Shown here piece after piece: positions 45,154-54,431 of a stretch of 64,000 bases of DNA (position 1 is the first letter of the stretch; each line of letters opens with the position of its first letter). The position numbers and the translations under genes were made by a program. This DNA comes from Enterococcus ureasiticus (lineage in GTDB: Bacteria; Bacillota; Bacilli; Lactobacillales; Enterococcaceae), in assembly GCF_001730285.1 (NCBI RefSeq), contig NZ_MIJZ01000014.1:310001-374000 (forward strand), given 5' to 3'. The notes under the pieces were generated by a model. The model saw only the letters and a program-made list of their open reading frames with translations. It was not told the origin of the DNA and did no database searches.

Positions 45154-46230
45154 TTAATTGAAAAATACAGGTTGATTCGTTTCAGATGCTTTGTAAATGG
45201 CTTCAAGAATTTCTGTTACAACTAAAGCTTGTTCTGGTTTAACAATCGGTTCTGTGTCATTGATGATTGCATCGATCCATGATTGTGCTTCTAAAACTTC
45301 CGGTTTGTCGCCAGCGCCATCGTAAAAATCAACACCACCAGGTTCTAATTCGATTTTTTTCTCAAAAAGTGTGTTGTGGTCTTCTCCATTAATGGTTAAG
45401 CCATTATTCATATCAGCTCCACCTTTCGTACCGTGAAGAGTCGTTTTGGCTTCTTTTACATCTAAACTATTCAATGCCCAGCTAGATTCTAAAAAAATCG
45501 TTGCGCCGTTTTCCATCATGATAAAACCAAATGCTGAATCTTCGACGGTGAACTTTTTGGGGTCCCAAGAGCCCCAAGCATTGGCTGCATTATTAGTCTC
45601 AGCTAATTTATGATAGGCTTTTCCTACTACATATTTCGGTTTGTAATTGTCCATCATCCATAACGTCAAATCCAAGGCATGCGTGCCGATATCAATCAAT
45701 GGTCCACCACCTTGTGCTTCTTCATCGAGAAAAACACCCCAAGTTGGCACTGCACGACGACGAATGGCATGAGCTTTGGCGAAGTAAACTTCACCTAACT
45801 CACCTTCTTCACAAACCTCATGTAAATAAGTCGAATCTTTCCGGAAACGATTTTGATAGCCAATCGTTAATTTTTTTCCTGTTTTATTTGCTGCTTCGAT
45901 CATACTGCGTGCTTCAGCAGATGTTTTTGCCATTGGTTTTTCACACATCACATGACAGTCTGCCTCCATTGCTGCGATCGATAGTTCTGCATGCGAGCTA
46001 TTTGGTGTACAAACATGAACCACATCCAAGTCCATTTCTTCAAGCATCTCTTGATAATTTGTAAATGTTTTCGCTGTCAACGTTCCATAATGCATTTTTG
46101 CTTCTTCTGCTCGTTCACTGATCAAGTCACAAAAAGCAACCATTTCTACTTCTTTTACTTGTGCAAGTGCCGGTAAATGTTTGCCATTAGCAATTCCGCC
46201 GCAACCAATAATTCCTACTTTCAACGTCAT
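45154..46230 (-). CDS. Gfo/Idh/MocA-family oxidoreductase
   Basis: 358 residues from ATG 46230 (GGAGG seven bases before). Rossmann motif VGIIGCGGIANGKH, MCEKPMAKT with the family Lys, and GGGPLIDIGTHALDLTLWMM in the C-terminal domain. First gene of the operon, followed by the structured repeats and then ThuA-like, TIM-barrel and second oxidoreductase genes. Two distinct dehydrogenases in one operon suggest oxidation and later reduction of a keto intermediate. Confidence 0.85.
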   Translation of the reverse strand: MTLKVGIIGCGGIANGKHLPALAQVKEVEMVAFCDLISERAEEAKMHYGTLTAKTFTNYQEMLEEMDLDVVHVCTPNSSHAELSIAAMEADCHVMCEKPMAKTSAEARSMIEAANKTGKKLTIGYQNRFRKDSTYLHEVCEEGELGEVYFAKAHAIRRRAVPTWGVFLDEEAQGGGPLIDIGTHALDLTLWMMDNYKPKYVVGKAYHKLAETNNAANAWGSWDPKKFTVEDSAFGFIMMENGATIFLESSWALNSLDVKEAKTTLHGTKGGADMNNGLTINGEDHNTLFEKKIELEPGGVDFYDGAGDKPEVLEAQSWIDAIINDTEPIVKPEQALVVTEILEAIYKASETNQPVFFN

Positions 46231-46417
46231 CAAAAAACCTCCAGTAATCTACTCATATTATTTTGTGGAAAAAATAAAACGGTTCCACTTCTACACTCTT
46301 ACTATACAAAATTATGAAAGAGCTTTCTTCCTAGATTTCGGTTGGAAAGTTCCCGGATATTGCTGTGAATCACTGCGACTGGCTTCGCCAGAGCAGATGA
46401 TGAACAGTACTTGGCGA

Positions 46418-46984
46418 CCAGCGGGAGAGAAGTTTCATTACTTGTGAATCACCAAACGCCTTATTCCAAACTGATTTTAAACAGTTCTTAACAACCAGCG
46501 GGAGAGAAGTTTCATTACTTGTGAATCACCAAACGCCTTATTCCAAACTGATTTTAAACAGTTCTTAACAACCAGCGGGAGAGAAGTTTCATTACTTGTG
46601 AATCACCAAACGCCTTATTCCAAACTGATTTTAAACAGTTCTTAACAACCAGCGGGAGAGAAGTTTCATTACTTGTGAATCACCAAACGCCTTATTCCAA
46701 ACTGATCTTACACAGTTCTTAACAACCAACGGAAGAGAAGTTTCATTCCTTATGCATCACCAAACGCCTTATTCCAAACTGATTTTAAACAGTTCTTAAC
46801 AACCAACGGAAGAGAAGTTTCATTCCTTATGCATCACCAAACGCCTTATTCCAAACTGATCTTACACAGTTCTTAACAACCAACGGAAGAGAAGTTTCAT
46901 TACTTATGCATCACCAAACGCCTTACTCCAAACTAGTCTTAAACAGTTCTTAACAATCACCGGAAAGAAGTTTCGATCATGCCA
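46418..46984. repeat. Array of eight 77-bp tandem repeats
   Basis: Units start at 46418, 46495, 46572, 46649, 46726, 46803, 46880 and 46957 (the last is partial and diverged), so the period is exactly 77. Each unit reads CCAGCGGGAGAGAAGTTTC, then ATTACTTGTGAATCACC, AAACGCCTTATTCC, and AACTGATTTTAAACAGTT (a small inverted repeat). Copies 1-3 are identical; later copies are a second type (CCAACGGAAGAG, CCTTATGCATCACC). 77 is not a multiple of three and no frame stays open, so it is non-coding. No spacers, so not CRISPR. Confidence 0.9.
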
Positions 46985-47056
46985 AATTAATCACACCATA
47001 GAAATAGAAACGGAGCAGCATAAATAAAAAAAACTTTACAAGCCTAATAACCTCAA

Positions 47057-47097
47057 CAAAAAAAGCCCTTCCCTTCTATACTAAAAAGGAAGAACTT
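47057..47097 (-). terminator. Terminator of the rpsN transcript
   Basis: Minus strand AAGTTCTTCC ... GGAAGGGCTTTTTTT, ten pairs including G-T, T7. Confidence 0.8.
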
Positions 47098-47124
47098 TAT
47101 TCTCTACTTTTAAAAATGATACAC

Positions 47125-47265
47125 TCAGCCAACACTACCAGAAGCCATCACTCGATGTCTTTGCTCCCGTTTATATTGTTGAATGATTTTCAATGCTCGT
47201 TTTCTTGTTTTTCGATTCGTACACTTTAATCGTCTGCGTGCACTTGAAAGATCTTGTTTCTCCAT
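47125..47265 (-). CDS. 46-residue basic protein, putative metal homeostasis type
   Basis: ATG 47265 after AGAGGTGATTTG opens 46 codons: MEKQDLSSARRRLKCTNRK, then a very basic helix (KRALKIIQQYKREQRHR). Similar tiny proteins downstream of zinc-independent rpsN in enterococci and lactobacilli are annotated, as I recall, as putative metal homeostasis proteins. It lies 46 bases after rpsN and before a terminator, so it shares the Zur-type control. Function not shown. Confidence 0.65.
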   Translation of the reverse strand: MEKQDLSSARRRLKCTNRKTRKRALKIIQQYKREQRHRVMASGSVG

Positions 47266-47311
47266 CAAATCACCTCTTTGCATCTGTTTGTCGGTTACTT
47301 ATTCTTACTGA

Positions 47312-47581
47312 TTACCAGCTTGCTTTGTGTACACCAGGAATTTGTCCTTGATGTGCTAAAGTTCTAAAATTGATTCGTGACATGCCGAATTTACGTATGT
47401 ATCCTCTTGGTCGTCCATCGATCAAATCGCGATTTTTTAAGCGATTTGGGTTTGAATCTTTTGGTAATTTTGCTAAAGCTTCATAGTCTTTATTCGCTTT
47501 TAACTCAATGCGTTGTTCAGCGTATTTTTCAATTAGCGCTTGTTGATGCTTTGCTTTGGCAATTTTTGATTTTTTAGCCAT
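47312..47581 (-). CDS. rpsN: 30S ribosomal protein S14, zinc-independent form
   Basis: 89 residues, [13 protein letters not shown] at the N-terminus and [20 protein letters not shown] near the C-terminus. It has no cysteines, so it is the long C-minus form that replaces the zinc-ribbon S14 when zinc is scarce. A Zur-box core lies 23 bases before its start codon. Followed by the 46-residue gene. Confidence 0.95.
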   Translation of the reverse strand: MAKKSKIAKAKHQQALIEKYAEQRIELKANKDYEALAKLPKDSNPNRLKNRDLIDGRPRGYIRKFGMSRINFRTLAHQGQIPGVHKASW

Positions 47582-47603
47582 ATTTTTCCACCTCCCACAA
47601 AAC

Positions 47604-47614
47604 GTAATGATTAC
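47604..47614. promoter_or_regulatory. Zur box upstream of rpsN
   Basis: GTAATGATTAC matches the core of the Firmicute Zur operator (GTAATNATTAC). Position in the promoter region of a C-minus rpsN is as in Bacillus. Zinc sufficiency should repress. Confidence 0.8.
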
Positions 47615-47668
47615 TATTTGACAGATGTAATGCTAACATCAACTAACATAAAATGCAAGTATTCTTCT

Positions 47669-47765
47669 TTATTTCATATCCGATATATATCCTTTTGAAC
47701 TGACTGTTTTAATAATTCTTGACTTCATCGAATTTTATTGCGTTAATGGAAAACGACATTAGCTG
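47669..47765 (-). pseudogene. Relic of a winged-helix regulator C-terminus
   Basis: Minus-strand reading NSMKSRIIKTVSSKGYISDMK parallels NSMKPRFIKTIRSKGYMFND at the end of the regulator at 47888, and flanking DNA also aligns (TTAATAA.TCTTG.CTTCAT.GAATTTT). Upstream it breaks up after about 20 bases. It is a fragment of a second copy. Confidence 0.65.
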
Positions 47766-47785
47766 AAGATATGTATCTATAGTTC

Positions 47786-47847
47786 AAAAAAATAAAAGCA
47801 AGAGAACGATGTTTTATAACACAGTTCCGCTTGCTTTTATTTTTTTG
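47786..47847. terminator. Terminator after the orphan regulator
   Basis: AAAAAAATAAAAGCAAG pairs with CTTGCTTTTATTTTTTT, with GAAC/GTTC inside; T-runs on both strands. Confidence 0.85.
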
Positions 47848-47887
47848 TTAACGCAGAATTTTTTCCATCTAATGCTGGATTATAAAA

Positions 47888-48574
47888 CTATCTATCGTTA
47901 AACATGTATCCTTTAGATCGAATCGTTTTAATAAACCTTGGCTTCATTGAATTTTGTTCTATCTTACTCCTTAAGTGGAAAACTGTATTAGCGATGCGAT
48001 AGTTTTTATCCTCAATATCTGTTTCGTTCCCCCATATTTTTTCCTTAAACTCTTCATACGAAATTGCTCTACCTGGATTGTTACATAAAATTTCCATTGT
48101 TTGAAATTCTTTTTTCGTTAAAGGAACTTCCCGCTCTCCATCAATGACAACACTTAAATTGTTTGGCAATAATATGAAAGCATCGGAATTTATCGGATAT
48201 CCCTGTTCTAACGCATCACTGAAGGGTTGACTATCTGTTAAGAGATTGTTCAAAGTCAATAACAATTCTTCTGGATAGATTTCTGACGAAAAACAAATTT
48301 TGATTCCTAATTGTAAATAGACAATATTTGCGTGAAAGTCGCCCTCTTTTGAAAGCAAATAAATTGGTGAATAAGTATTTTTTGTCAGTTCGATCAGCCA
48401 ATTGCAAGTTGTAGGCATATTGGTTTCTTGGATAATGATTGCATCAGTTTGTATTTTTTCAGTTGGTAACTTATCGTTTGGTATCAGTACAACATTCCAG
48501 CCTTTTTCAGTTAAATATTTCATATGAGCACATTTTTCAGGTTTTTCTGACGTTAAAAAGCCAATTGTATGCAT
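47888..48574 (-). CDS. Orphan OmpR/PhoB-type winged-helix regulator
   Basis: 228 residues. N-terminal ~110 residues have a receiver-like alternation (MHTIGFLTSE; DAIIIQETNM; SPIYLLSKEG) but lack the canonical Asp-Asp/Lys set, so phosphorylation is doubtful. The C-terminal winged helix is clear: VPLTKKEFQTMEILCNNPGR, then IANTVFHLRSKI and FIKTIRSKGYMF. Such regulators are found beside WxL operons in enterococci. It is separated from the WxL operon by a large terminator. Confidence 0.8.
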   Translation of the reverse strand: MHTIGFLTSEKPEKCAHMKYLTEKGWNVVLIPNDKLPTEKIQTDAIIIQETNMPTTCNWLIELTKNTYSPIYLLSKEGDFHANIVYLQLGIKICFSSEIYPEELLLTLNNLLTDSQPFSDALEQGYPINSDAFILLPNNLSVVIDGEREVPLTKKEFQTMEILCNNPGRAISYEEFKEKIWGNETDIEDKNYRIANTVFHLRSKIEQNSMKPRFIKTIRSKGYMFNDR

Positions 48575-48950
48575 CCTCTAGTCCTCCTATTAATTTAATT
48601 TGGTTTTACTAGTCCATCATCTAATGGATAAATTAGCTCTTCTTTATATAACTCTCCTTCATGAAAAAATACAGAAGAGACAATTCGATTGATTGAAATA
48701 GTTTTATATACAAGTTCTATTATATAAAATGTTTGGCATAAATAAGTATAGTGATCAAGTTTAGTGTAGCCTCAATAAGTGATCAACCTATAAGTTACTT
48801 CTGTCATATTTAATATGGCAGGTAATAGCTTGCAGATTGATCACTTTATTTTCACTCTATTTAGTGGCATGTACCGCTATGAGTAATTGTCACGACCTCA
48901 TTCTCATTTATTTTCCATAGTCCTAATTTAATCATTCATATTTGTTGTAT
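48575..48950. other. Intergenic interval with large nested terminator
   Basis: 376 bases. At 48777-48846 AAGTGATCAA/TTGATCACTT enclose an inner stem GTTACTTCTGTCATATT/ATATGGCAGGTAAT, ending the WxL operon. The regulator promoter lies between 48580 and 48740. No small gene seen. Confidence 0.7.
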
Positions 48951-51791
48951 TTATCCTCCTGTCGGAGCATCTACTAATTGCCATTCAAGTTGTCCAGTAT
49001 ATGAACCTTTATAATTACCGATATTTACCTGTTTATAAAATAAGCCTTGTTTGCCATTCCACTCGTTAGATAAATTGATTGTCCCTAAAGTTGGCTCACT
49101 CTGTCCAATTTCAATTGTTTTAAAAGTATTCTTCGGAATTTCTTGAGGTATCTTATCTTTTAATTTATAAAAATAACTCCCTAACATAATTCTATTCTTA
49201 TTTTTCAACTCACTCGCCCTAACTTTTAGTTGCCATCGGGCGTTCAAGCGATTATCAAAAATACTTAAACTATCTTCACTTGAAATTTTCACTGGTTGAT
49301 AATCTAATTCACCTAATTTTAAATCTAGTGATAAATTTTTAGGTACTTCACTAAATTTATACTCACGAAGTTTAGTTTCAAATTCAGTAATATTGTTTGA
49401 ATTTTTATCTGCATCATCCATAATGACTTGATAATTCGCATCCGAATCAACTACAATTTCAATTTTTTCATTTGAAGGACCATCATACAGTACTTTACCA
49501 CTTTTTTTGTTCAAAATTTTGAAAGTGTGTCCTGGATAAAGTTCAATTTTAGATTGATCACTTTTTTGTGCATGAAGATTAAGAAAACCTTCATTGGTCG
49601 AATCAAAGGGCCTTATTTTTGTCCCCATATCAGTAATTGGAAGATTCTTAACACTTGTTAGTGATAAACTATTAGCACCTGCTACAAATGTTTGCTGATA
49701 TTGCGATGAAGTATTAATAAAAAAGGGAGAGATTTTATCATTATAAGTCAATTGAGTTTCACTTATGTCAAAATTCAAAAATGGACCTAAATCAAAGATT
49801 GGTATGACTCCAACTAACTTATTCTTATTTAAATAAACTTGCTTTAATTTTGGTAATTTTTCTAACCCGGGCGGAATAATCTCAATTAGTCCATTATTAT
49901 TAAGGTCCAAATATTCAAGCCCCTTCAAATCAGCTAATGACTTGGGTATACCCCCTGAAAAGCTATTGCCAGATATTGATAATTTGTTTAACTTCGTCAA
50001 GTTTCCCAGTTCATCTGGCAACCTTCCATCAAGATTTTTATCTTTCAACTCTAATATTTGTAAATTTTTAAGGCTCTTTATATTTTTAGGAATATACTCG
50101 CCTGAAAAACTTGCTCCTTTTTTATTACTGATTGTGGTTATTTCTAATAAGTCATTCATATCAAGATTATCATCTATCCTCTTATTTTTACTAGCAAATT
50201 GTTGATTTATTTCATTGATAAGCCATGTTTGATTTTCAAAATACTCTGAAGTAACTATTTGCGCTTTAGTGACGCTTATTGGCACATTAATCAATTTCGT
50301 TAATAAAGGTGTTTTTGTGCTTGCTATTTCAACATCAACTGTATAATTTCGAAGCTCATTAAAAATAACTTTATTTTTAAAACCAACAACTTTAACACTA
50401 TCACCCGGAAAGGCCGAATAAATATTTTCTACTAAATTTTTAGGGTCTAAGTCATCAGTGCTTGATTTAATAGCAACAGAAGTTGGAATAGGTTCGCCAT
50501 ATAAACCAGGAGTTAAAATTGCATTTGCACTATTCACTTCTGATTTTTCTTTTTTATCATCTATAATACGCTCATTGTAAACCGACATGGGAATTTCATA
50601 TTTATTGCTTTTTTCATTATACTGCTTTTCCAATGTATCTATTTTAAATGACTTAAATGAAATATCTATAGTAATCATATTATTTGCTAGCTTTTTCAGG
50701 CAACTATTATTTAATTTCAATTTAATTTTTTTATCACCTACTTTATCCATACTAACATCTATTGTATTAGTAATATCTTTCCCATCTTGATCTTTTATAA
50801 TAAGTTCATGTTTATCTATGTCTTTGATAATATCTTTAGTATCCTCAATGTATATATTCAGATTATCTGGATATAAGTTATCGTAAGTTAGTGGCAAAGC
50901 TTGGTTAATGGTAAATGACGCAACAAACTTTGTATCTGTAGATTCGTGTCCTTTAATAAGCGGAGGACTATATTCAGGATAATAAGGAACTTTAATAAAT
51001 TTATCGAAAAAATCGTAACCGAAATAACTCCCTAAATAAGAACCTGGACCTTTGACTTGATAAACCCAAAATGGACTTTCATTCGTTGTAATAAGTCTCC
51101 CCCTAAACTCTCTTGCACCATCTACTTGTAAGTCTCCTGTATTATTCATTGAGAAACCCGTATATAGATCAGTGTTAACTAACCTTGTTAATCCTTCAGT
51201 TCTAATAAGAAAAGAACTTTTTGTATTAGTTATATGAAAATTTAATGGAATATCAAAATAAACATTTTTATCTTTAACAACTTCATATATAGGTGTATCT
51301 GTATAAACTACTACTACAGAAAAAACATTACTATTATCATTTTGTTTAGAAGAATTTGCCTTCAAGTAAATTTTTCTAGAATTTGAGTCTAGTTCAAACA
51401 TAATACTATTGCCAGATTTATCAGCAGCATTCTCCTCAGTATACTGAGTAATAGCAATTCCAATTTCGCGATTCTTGTATTGGGCAAGCTTTGGAATAAT
51501 AATCCTATCCCCTTTATTGAGAAAATCTTGATAATAATTTCCAGAATTATGATATTTCATCTTTCTAGGAATATTATTATAGCCATAAATAGATATACTC
51601 TCAACCAAATCCTGAGAACTAGTTTTTTGATCTAATAGAATATACTTTCGATCATGGGGTAATGGTTTCCCTTTTTGAATCGTTCCGTCCTCATTTAATA
51701 ATGTAACATAGTCATCGACAGTTGCGGCATTTGTAGTATCCCCAAGAAAAAATACGATGAATAATAATATTAATACGCCTATCTTTTTAAT
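48951..51791 (-). CDS. Large LRR-WxL surface protein, apparent ATT start
   Basis: About 946 residues if translation starts at ATT 51791, seven bases after GGAGG. That start gives a signal peptide (KKIGVLILLFIVFFLGDTTNA). The first conventional in-frame codon (TTG 51608) is 61 residues in, has no ribosome site and would remove the signal. Residues about 90-350 are a beta-rich lectin-like region. About 540-640 hold leucine-rich repeats (LKNLQILELKDKNLDGRLP, LTKLNKLSISGNSFSGGIP). The C-terminus is a WxL domain with WQL twice (RWQLKVRAS, LEWQLVDAP). WxL domains bind peptidoglycan. Last gene of the WxL operon. Confidence 0.75.
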   Translation of the reverse strand: MKKIGVLILLFIVFFLGDTTNAATVDDYVTLLNEDGTIQKGKPLPHDRKYILLDQKTSSQDLVESISIYGYNNIPRKMKYHNSGNYYQDFLNKGDRIIIPKLAQYKNREIGIAITQYTEENAADKSGNSIMFELDSNSRKIYLKANSSKQNDNSNVFSVVVVYTDTPIYEVVKDKNVYFDIPLNFHITNTKSSFLIRTEGLTRLVNTDLYTGFSMNNTGDLQVDGAREFRGRLITTNESPFWVYQVKGPGSYLGSYFGYDFFDKFIKVPYYPEYSPPLIKGHESTDTKFVASFTINQALPLTYDNLYPDNLNIYIEDTKDIIKDIDKHELIIKDQDGKDITNTIDVSMDKVGDKKIKLKLNNSCLKKLANNMITIDISFKSFKIDTLEKQYNEKSNKYEIPMSVYNERIIDDKKEKSEVNSANAILTPGLYGEPIPTSVAIKSSTDDLDPKNLVENIYSAFPGDSVKVVGFKNKVIFNELRNYTVDVEIASTKTPLLTKLINVPISVTKAQIVTSEYFENQTWLINEINQQFASKNKRIDDNLDMNDLLEITTISNKKGASFSGEYIPKNIKSLKNLQILELKDKNLDGRLPDELGNLTKLNKLSISGNSFSGGIPKSLADLKGLEYLDLNNNGLIEIIPPGLEKLPKLKQVYLNKNKLVGVIPIFDLGPFLNFDISETQLTYNDKISPFFINTSSQYQQTFVAGANSLSLTSVKNLPITDMGTKIRPFDSTNEGFLNLHAQKSDQSKIELYPGHTFKILNKKSGKVLYDGPSNEKIEIVVDSDANYQVIMDDADKNSNNITEFETKLREYKFSEVPKNLSLDLKLGELDYQPVKISSEDSLSIFDNRLNARWQLKVRASELKNKNRIMLGSYFYKLKDKIPQEIPKNTFKTIEIGQSEPTLGTINLSNEWNGKQGLFYKQVNIGNYKGSYTGQLEWQLVDAPTGG

Positions 51792-51885
51792 GATAATTCC
51801 TCCTCTCCATAAAGATTAGAACCTAATTTTTATTAAATTTTTTTGAATGTTAGGCTATATAAATAGAATTCCATTAAACAAAGAA

Positions 51886-52917
51886 TCACCTTTTTAGGCG
51901 ATTCAAGGTGATAATAATTCCACCCAAAATAATCAAACTTACAAAAACAATAATAATAATTATTATGAACTTATATTTTGGCTTTTGTTTTGATTCAATT
52001 TCAACAGCTTCTTCATTTAATCGAGTTGCTTCTTCATCTGTAATCCTAAAAATCCTTGTAAATGCCCATGTTTCACTTTTCGAACGTGCAGTGATTTCTA
52101 ATTCATAGCTTCCTTCCACTAATTCTTGGTTTTCTAGCGAAATTGGAAAGTCAAAGTTAGAATTAGGTGCCATTGCTAAATCTGATTTTTCAGCTTCATA
52201 AATCACCTTTTTTGATCCATTTTTCCTTACTTTAGACTTTATTGATAGGTCACTGATAAATTCCGGTTTAATATTTTGAATATTAGCCGTAATCGCTGTA
52301 CGATAATTGAATAGTCCTGCCTTAACCGCATTTAACTTAAGTTCTGGTTTAACTCTGTTCAAGTTCTCCCTCAATTGAATACCGATTACAATTGAGAAAA
52401 CATTCTTAATTTGAACATCATTTTTCTTTGAAGTTGACTCTATTTGTCTATCATTTTCTTGCTCATAAACATTAAAGCCACCAACTATTTTTCCAATATA
52501 ATCTTTTTCAGGCATCTTCAAACGGAAAGTAACTCTTTTAGTATCTTTCGGTAAAATTGTTACTTTCTGTTTTCCGGAAACTAATCTTGTAATTGGATAA
52601 ACTATGCTCGAATCATTTTTCTCTGGCTCTATACTATACTCCAGTTCACCATTTTGATTTGTCGTAGCACTGTAAGGCTCAACAACTAAATTTAATGTCT
52701 CAGTACTATTACTTTTAATTTCTAAATCTATATTTTGTATTTGTCCAGCAGTCATTTTCAAATCAAAATAGGTCTTTGTTTTGTCAATTTGATTTTCTGG
52801 AATGATCGCTTTTACTGAATACCCCATATCTTCCGCAAAAGCCGTTTCACAAACACTAAATAGTGTCACTAACAAAAGTGTCATCAGACCGTGCTTTATT
52901 ATTTTAAAAAATGTCAT
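51886..52917 (-). CDS. DUF916/DUF3324 WxL-interacting membrane protein
   Basis: 343 residues. Signal peptide (TLLLVTLFSVCETAFA), a DUF916 peptidoglycan-binding domain from about 35 to 155 (SVKAIIPENQIDKTKTYFDL), a DUF3324 WxL-binding domain to about 300, and a C-terminal membrane helix (KFIIIIIIVFVSLIILGGII) with a basic tail. These proteins anchor WxL proteins at the membrane and wall. 95 bases before the LRR-WxL ATT. Confidence 0.9.
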   Translation of the reverse strand: MTFFKIIKHGLMTLLLVTLFSVCETAFAEDMGYSVKAIIPENQIDKTKTYFDLKMTAGQIQNIDLEIKSNSTETLNLVVEPYSATTNQNGELEYSIEPEKNDSSIVYPITRLVSGKQKVTILPKDTKRVTFRLKMPEKDYIGKIVGGFNVYEQENDRQIESTSKKNDVQIKNVFSIVIGIQLRENLNRVKPELKLNAVKAGLFNYRTAITANIQNIKPEFISDLSIKSKVRKNGSKKVIYEAEKSDLAMAPNSNFDFPISLENQELVEGSYELEITARSKSETWAFTRIFRITDEEATRLNEEAVEIESKQKPKYKFIIIIIIVFVSLIILGGIIITLNRLKR

Positions 52918-52931
52918 CTACTACTCTCCAT

Positions 52932-53624
52932 CTAATTTTCTGTACTGGGGACATCTGCCAATTTCCAATAAATGGTTGCAGTGTATTCTCTACCTACCTT
53001 GGCAGTATTAGGTAAAATGTCCAACGTAATCATTTTATTTACCGCTCGCCCGCTTTTCCATCTTGTTGCCCAGATACCTTGCCCAGAGTCCTTATCCGCT
53101 GCCATAACTTTTTGCAAATCTTTGTTCAGTGAAACAGAATAACTTTTAGGAGGGACTGCATATTTAGAATTATATTCCTGAATATCTCCTTTATTTAACG
53201 TCAAGCTAGCTCCACTCAACAAATATTTTTTTTGATCATTCGTTGTCGGCTCAGATACAAAATTAGATATCTTTGCATACAGTGTCCAACCACCTAAGCT
53301 TCCTCTTAAATCTGACACTTGAATATATGGATTAGAATTGATTGCATATTCTTCTTGATATAATCCGCTTCTAACAACTTTTCCAAAACTAAAATTTGGT
53401 ACTCGATCAATTTTTAACAAACCAGAACTGTTCGTACCGCTATTTGTTGGATCTTCTGGATCTTGACCAAACAATGGGGGAATGGGATTTTCTTTCCCTT
53501 CGATAACGGCTGCGCTAATATCAGACTTTACAGATTCGTCATTTCTTGCTAAACAAGTTCTTGCCACAAAGACTGGTGATACAGTTACTCCTACCAAAGC
53601 AAATTTGAAATATTTTGAATTCAC
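52932..53624 (-). CDS. WxL-domain surface protein
   Basis: 230 residues from GTG after GGGAGGATAGATAATA. A signal-like N-terminus (FKFALVGVTVSPVFVART) has an odd Cys and lacks a clear AXA site, so export is likely but less certain. The WxL domain holds WTL (GGWTLYAKIS) and WKL (IYWKLADVP). It precedes the DUF916 protein by 14 bases. Its role is as a wall-attached partner in the WxL complex. Confidence 0.85.
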   Translation of the reverse strand: MNSKYFKFALVGVTVSPVFVARTCLARNDESVKSDISAAVIEGKENPIPPLFGQDPEDPTNSGTNSSGLLKIDRVPNFSFGKVVRSGLYQEEYAINSNPYIQVSDLRGSLGGWTLYAKISNFVSEPTTNDQKKYLLSGASLTLNKGDIQEYNSKYAVPPKSYSVSLNKDLQKVMAADKDSGQGIWATRWKSGRAVNKMITLDILPNTAKVGREYTATIYWKLADVPSTEN

Positions 53625-53678
53625 TATTATCTATCCTCCCATTTTTTGATTTATCTTTTTCAATCCTTTATCTTAATT

Positions 53679-54344
53679 TTAATTAGGTGCATTCGTTAAT
53701 ATCCAATTTAATTTCCCAACATAACTTGCTTTGCGTGCTGTATTAGGAATAGATAACTGAACCCCAGTTTTTCTAGTTGACTCTTGTTTATCTGCATATC
53801 TTTCAAAAATGTTGGTATAGCGTCCCATTCCTTTTCCAGCATCTGCTTTAAATACTAAGCTGGATAACTGACCCGATATTTTTGCTTCTTTTCCTATCGG
53901 TGTATTTTCAGGGCGGATTGATGAACTTTTTGATGTGACTTCAGCTGTCGGTATTGTTAGTTCCCAACCCTTTAAATCTTCTCCGTCATTTTCTCCACCT
54001 TTTACCTTAAAAGAATCCATTGCTACTTTTACGTTCCAACCAGTTCCCTCTCCTGTTACATCTACCACTTCAATACCATAAGCTTTATTTTGAGGAATTG
54101 TTGCTGATCTCGTTTCTCCTAAAGGAACAGATGGATAATTAAAATCAGAAACTGCTTTGATGATAAATTCTCCATTACGGGCTGGTTTGTCTGATATATC
54201 TTCTTCTGTTGGACCTTCTCCAGTTCCAGAATTGACATTCACAGTTACATCAGATTTCAACTCATCTGCTCTGGCTACATTGGGTAATAACGCTATTCCA
54301 AATGTCATCGTGGACACTAAACTTGCTACTATTTTCTTATTCAT
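53679..54344 (-). CDS. WxL-domain surface protein
   Basis: 221 residues from ATG 54344 (GGAGGAAAGATTT before it). Signal peptide KKIVASLVSTMTFGIALLPN-VARA. WxL features WNV (GTGWNVKVAM), WEL (GWELTIPT) and WIL (LNWILTNAP). The pattern is typical of WxL proteins of about 220 residues that form the body of the complex. Confidence 0.9.
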   Translation of the reverse strand: MNKKIVASLVSTMTFGIALLPNVARADELKSDVTVNVNSGTGEGPTEEDISDKPARNGEFIIKAVSDFNYPSVPLGETRSATIPQNKAYGIEVVDVTGEGTGWNVKVAMDSFKVKGGENDGEDLKGWELTIPTAEVTSKSSSIRPENTPIGKEAKISGQLSSLVFKADAGKGMGRYTNIFERYADKQESTRKTGVQLSIPNTARKASYVGKLNWILTNAPN

Positions 54345-54431
54345 AAATCTTTCCTCCAATATTTTTATTTGCTCAACAGCTTACTACGACAACTTCCCTA
54401 AAGATTAAAATATTATTTATTTGTTATATTA

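Noticed and set aside
44973-45206. 77-codon minus-strand frame
   Set aside because: Spans the structured repeats and the end of the oxidoreductase gene.
46261-46330. cre site (TGGAACCGTTTTAT) before the sugar operon
   Set aside because: Three mismatches to the consensus, including core positions; too weak.
46418-46984. CRISPR array
   Set aside because: Units are contiguous without unique spacers, and 77 bp is too long for a repeat.
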